6,489 bases of DNA from assembly GCA_022704645.1 (NCBI GenBank), contig JAKJGA010000094.1:1-6489 (forward strand), written 5' to 3'. Below, in pieces: positions 5,013-6,489 of this stretch. The stretch's first letter is position 1. Each line of letters begins with the position of its first letter. This DNA comes from Spirochaetota bacterium. Its GTDB lineage: Bacteria > Spirochaetota > UBA4802 > JAFGJZ01. The notes under the pieces are model-generated. The model saw only the letters and a program-made list of their open reading frames with translations, had not been told where the DNA came from and ran no database searches. The position numbers and the translations under genes were made by a program.

Positions 5013-5561
5013 TTATAGAAAAAGAATTCCGGCGATTGCGCCTATGGCGATAAAAACGGCCGGATGAATTCTTTTAAATGTATTAAAACAAAGAGCTATT
5101 GCAGAAAAAAGAATTAGAAAAGGCAGATTTGAACTTTCAAAAATTGATATACCTTCTGTAATTACAGAGTTTGCAAAAACATACCATGCGGCAGAAGCTA
5201 TTAATCCGAGAGAAAGAGCCCGGAGAACATAAAGTATTGAACGAATGTATTTGTTTTTGTCGAAGTTTCTGATGAAAGAAGCAATGATTATTATGATTAT
5301 AAAAGAAGGAGCGGCCATTCCAACCGTTGCAGTTATTGATCCGGTTATTCCGGCAATTTTATAGCCTGTGTAGGTAGCCATATTTATTCCGATCGGGCCG
5401 GGAGTTGATTGTGAAACTGCCAGCATATCAATGAATTCCTGACGCGAGAGAAAACCTCCGTCTACCATTTCATTATAAAGCAGAGGAAGTGACGCGAGCC
5501 CGCCGCCGATTGTAAAAAGCCCGATTCTGAAAAAGACAGAAAAAAGCATCAGATAAGTCAT
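5013..5561 (-). CDS. Chromate transporter, short CHR subunit 2
   Basis: 182 residues, a single CHR domain, about half of a full ChrA. The N-terminal part has FFRIGLFTIGGGLASLPLL at 10-28 and VSQSTPGPIGINMATYTGYK at 49-68, the two signatures of the family; the rest is strongly hydrophobic, with about five or six membrane helices. Short CHR proteins come in pairs that assemble into one inner-membrane transporter, extruding chromate in known cases; the physiological substrate here could be another oxyanion. It overlaps the other CHR gene by ATGA (5558-5561), so the two are coupled. Its stop lies 7 bp from the convergent creC stop, leaving no room for a terminator between them. Confidence 0.9.
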   Translation of the reverse strand: MTYLMLFSVFFRIGLFTIGGGLASLPLLYNEMVDGGFLSRQEFIDMLAVSQSTPGPIGINMATYTGYKIAGITGSITATVGMAAPSFIIIIIIASFIRNFDKNKYIRSILYVLRALSLGLIASAAWYVFANSVITEGISIFESSNLPFLILFSAIALCFNTFKRIHPAVFIAIGAIAGILFL

Positions 5562-6118
5562 CTTTTTCCTCCGATTGCTTTAGTTCCGATCAGTGCACAG
5601 ATTACTCCCGCGAGTATAACCGGAACCGGTGAAATGCCTGCAAATACTATAAGAGCAAATGCCGTGAAAACAAGAATTCCGCTTAATATTGAATGAACTG
5701 ATTTCTGATAAAGATCTTTGACTGTAATTACAAGAAGGGCCGCCACCGCGATTCTGATTCCCGTGAAAGCTTTTTGGACGATAATATTTTCCTGCATGCT
5801 GGTAAAAAATACCGCAATTGCAATGATGACGACAAGTGATGGGAAAATCATTCCGGCTGTTGCGCTGAAGGCTCCTGCAAAGCCGGCGCGTTTGAAGCCG
5901 GCGCGTTTGAAGCCGGCGAATGTGGATGTATTTGTTGCAATGATGCCCGGAACAGCCTGAGAGAGCGCATAGTAGTCAAGAAGCTCCTGATCACTAAGCC
6001 AGCCGCGTTTTTCAACAAGTTCGCGGCGCATCATCGGAAGCATGACGTAACCGCCTCCTATTGAAAAGAGACCGATTTTAGAAAAAAGAAAAAACAGTTT
6101 GATGCAGTCGGTTAACAT
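5558..6118 (-). CDS. Chromate transporter, short CHR subunit 1
   Basis: 186 residues, a single CHR domain with KIGLFSIGGGYVMLPMM at 14-30 and LSQAVPGIIATNTSTFAGFK at 52-71, then hydrophobic helices. It is the first gene of a pair with the CHR gene that overlaps it by ATGA, and the two should form one oxyanion (chromate) transporter in the inner membrane. Residues 69-78 are GFKRAGFKRA, an exact repeat of five residues; family members normally have one such G-(F/Y)-K-x-A-G step here, so one copy looks inserted. The start ATG (6116-6118) matches the family N-terminus but has no clear Shine-Dalgarno sequence within 10 nt; the upstream 41 bp contain a hairpin. The basic tail GTKAIGGKR follows the last helix. 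Confidence 0.9.
   Translation of the reverse strand: MLTDCIKLFFLFSKIGLFSIGGGYVMLPMMRRELVEKRGWLSDQELLDYYALSQAVPGIIATNTSTFAGFKRAGFKRAGFAGAFSATAGMIFPSLVVIIAIAVFFTSMQENIIVQKAFTGIRIAVAALLVITVKDLYQKSVHSILSGILVFTAFALIVFAGISPVPVILAGVICALIGTKAIGGKR
5881..5918. repeat. 15-bp in-frame tandem repeat inside a CHR gene
   Basis: agccggcgcgtttga occurs at 5881-5895 and 5896-5910 without mismatch, followed by agccggcg at 5911-5918, making about 2.5 copies. It encodes the doubled GFKRA of the CHR protein on the minus strand. The unit is a multiple of three, so gain or loss of copies keeps the frame. Confidence 0.95.
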
Positions 6119-6156
6119 GCTTACATTTTTTTACCGCGGCTTATACGGTAAAGCAT
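6117..6156. repeat. Interrupted inverted repeat between the ACT and CHR genes
   Basis: tttaccg 6130-6136 pairs with cggtaaa 6146-6152 over a 9-base loop; the stem can be lengthened by atgctt 6117-6122 with aagcat 6151-6156, leaving the bases between 6122 and 6130 as a bulge. Read on the minus strand, the stem is followed by A residues, not T, so it is not a standard Rho-independent terminator for the ACT gene. It includes the CHR start region and could affect its translation. Confidence 0.5.
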
Positions 6157-6159
6157 AAT

Positions 6160-6489
6160 TTATATAAGATAAAGCTCTCTGTCCGAAAGAAGAGAGAATC
6201 CTTCTTTCTTGAGAATGTTTTCAGCATGAATGGGATCTGCGACCTGAAATATGAAAACAGCTTCTTTTTTAGGTTCTGTGATAAATCCGTAAGAGTCGTT
6301 GACGTTGATGTTATTCTCACGCAGGACTTTTGATATTTCATGAAGTCCGCCGATTTTGTCTTCTATTTTTACGGCAATAATTTCTTTCAGGTTTACTGCA
6401 ATGTTTTCGGATTTCAGAAGTTCAAAACCTCTTTCTGGATTATCCACGAGAAGTTTTATTATTCCGTAGTCGCCTGCGTCGGAAATTGT
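6160..6489 (-). CDS. Tandem ACT-domain protein (5' end beyond window)
   Basis: The frame stays open to the window edge, giving 109 visible residues; the true start is outside, since full proteins of this kind are about 140 residues. The visible part begins TISDAGDYGIIKLLVDNPER, the end of a first ACT domain, then AVNLKEIIAVKIEDKIGGLH starts a second ACT domain with the PGGL-like turn KIGGLHEISKVLRENNINVN, ending LLSDRELYLI. ACT domains bind amino acids and other small ligands; stand-alone tandem-ACT proteins are thought to be regulators, and are often encoded beside phenylacetate-CoA ligase (paaK) genes, which would lie to the right of this window. The internal GTG at 6447 is not a convincing start because it cuts the first domain. 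The CHR genes follow after 41 bp on the same strand and may be co-transcribed. Confidence 0.85.
   Translation of the reverse strand, partial: TISDAGDYGIIKLLVDNPERGFELLKSENIAVNLKEIIAVKIEDKIGGLHEISKVLRENNINVNDSYGFITEPKKEAVFIFQVADPIHAENILKKEGFSLLSDRELYLI

Noticed and set aside
1..6489. CRISPR array, tRNA or rRNA genes
   Set aside because: No regularly spaced direct repeats of CRISPR type, no cloverleaf with a CCA-type end and no rRNA-like stretch was seen on either strand.

Overview
The window looks like a piece of a low-to-moderate GC bacterial chromosome, most plausibly a spirochaete of the Treponema type. That assignment rests on codon and base composition, an accessory block resembling integron gene cassettes, CreBC-like regulators, a paired short chromate-transporter locus and a tandem-ACT protein. 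It is inference from general likeness; no rRNA or other phylogenetic marker is present.

Left part (1-2750), accessory. The window opens inside the last codons of an IS3-family transposase, followed by the right end of that insertion sequence (103-127). Only 13 bp later starts an EVE-like plus HNH protein (141-914), architecturally like modification-dependent (type IV) restriction endonucleases. It is followed by a structured, GC-richer, 128-bp element (936-1063) with the size and terminal inverted repeats of a long integron attC site. Next come a very AT-rich gene for a small exported protein of unknown function (1113-1643) and a second attC-like element (1651-1730), whose core matches the first. 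After that are a ribbon-helix-helix antitoxin/PIN toxin operon (1788-2448), with a promoter overlapped by repeated half-sites, and a lone Phd/YefM-like antitoxin (2523-2705) with no toxin partner visible. All genes here point right, and gene + attC-like site units recur, so I read the block as a remnant of a mobile gene-cassette array (defence, exported orphan, toxin-antitoxin). No integrase is in the window.

Right part (2750-6489), chromosomal backbone. creB (2865-3545) and creC (3542-5005) encode a response regulator and a membrane sensor kinase, translationally coupled by a GTGA overlap; no creD follows within the window. They converge, with a 7-bp gap, on two short CHR-family chromate-transporter genes on the minus strand (6118-5558 and 5561-5013, ATGA overlap), which together should form one transporter. 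The first carries an in-frame 15-bp tandem duplication in a conserved loop. Upstream of them on the same strand is the 3' part of a tandem-ACT-domain protein (6489-6160), cut by the window edge; a 41-bp gap containing a hairpin separates it from the transporter genes.

There is no stretch above 300 bp without a gene. The largest gaps (915-1112, 1644-1787, 2706-2864) hold the two attC-like elements, the toxin-antitoxin promoter/operator and the creB promoter region.
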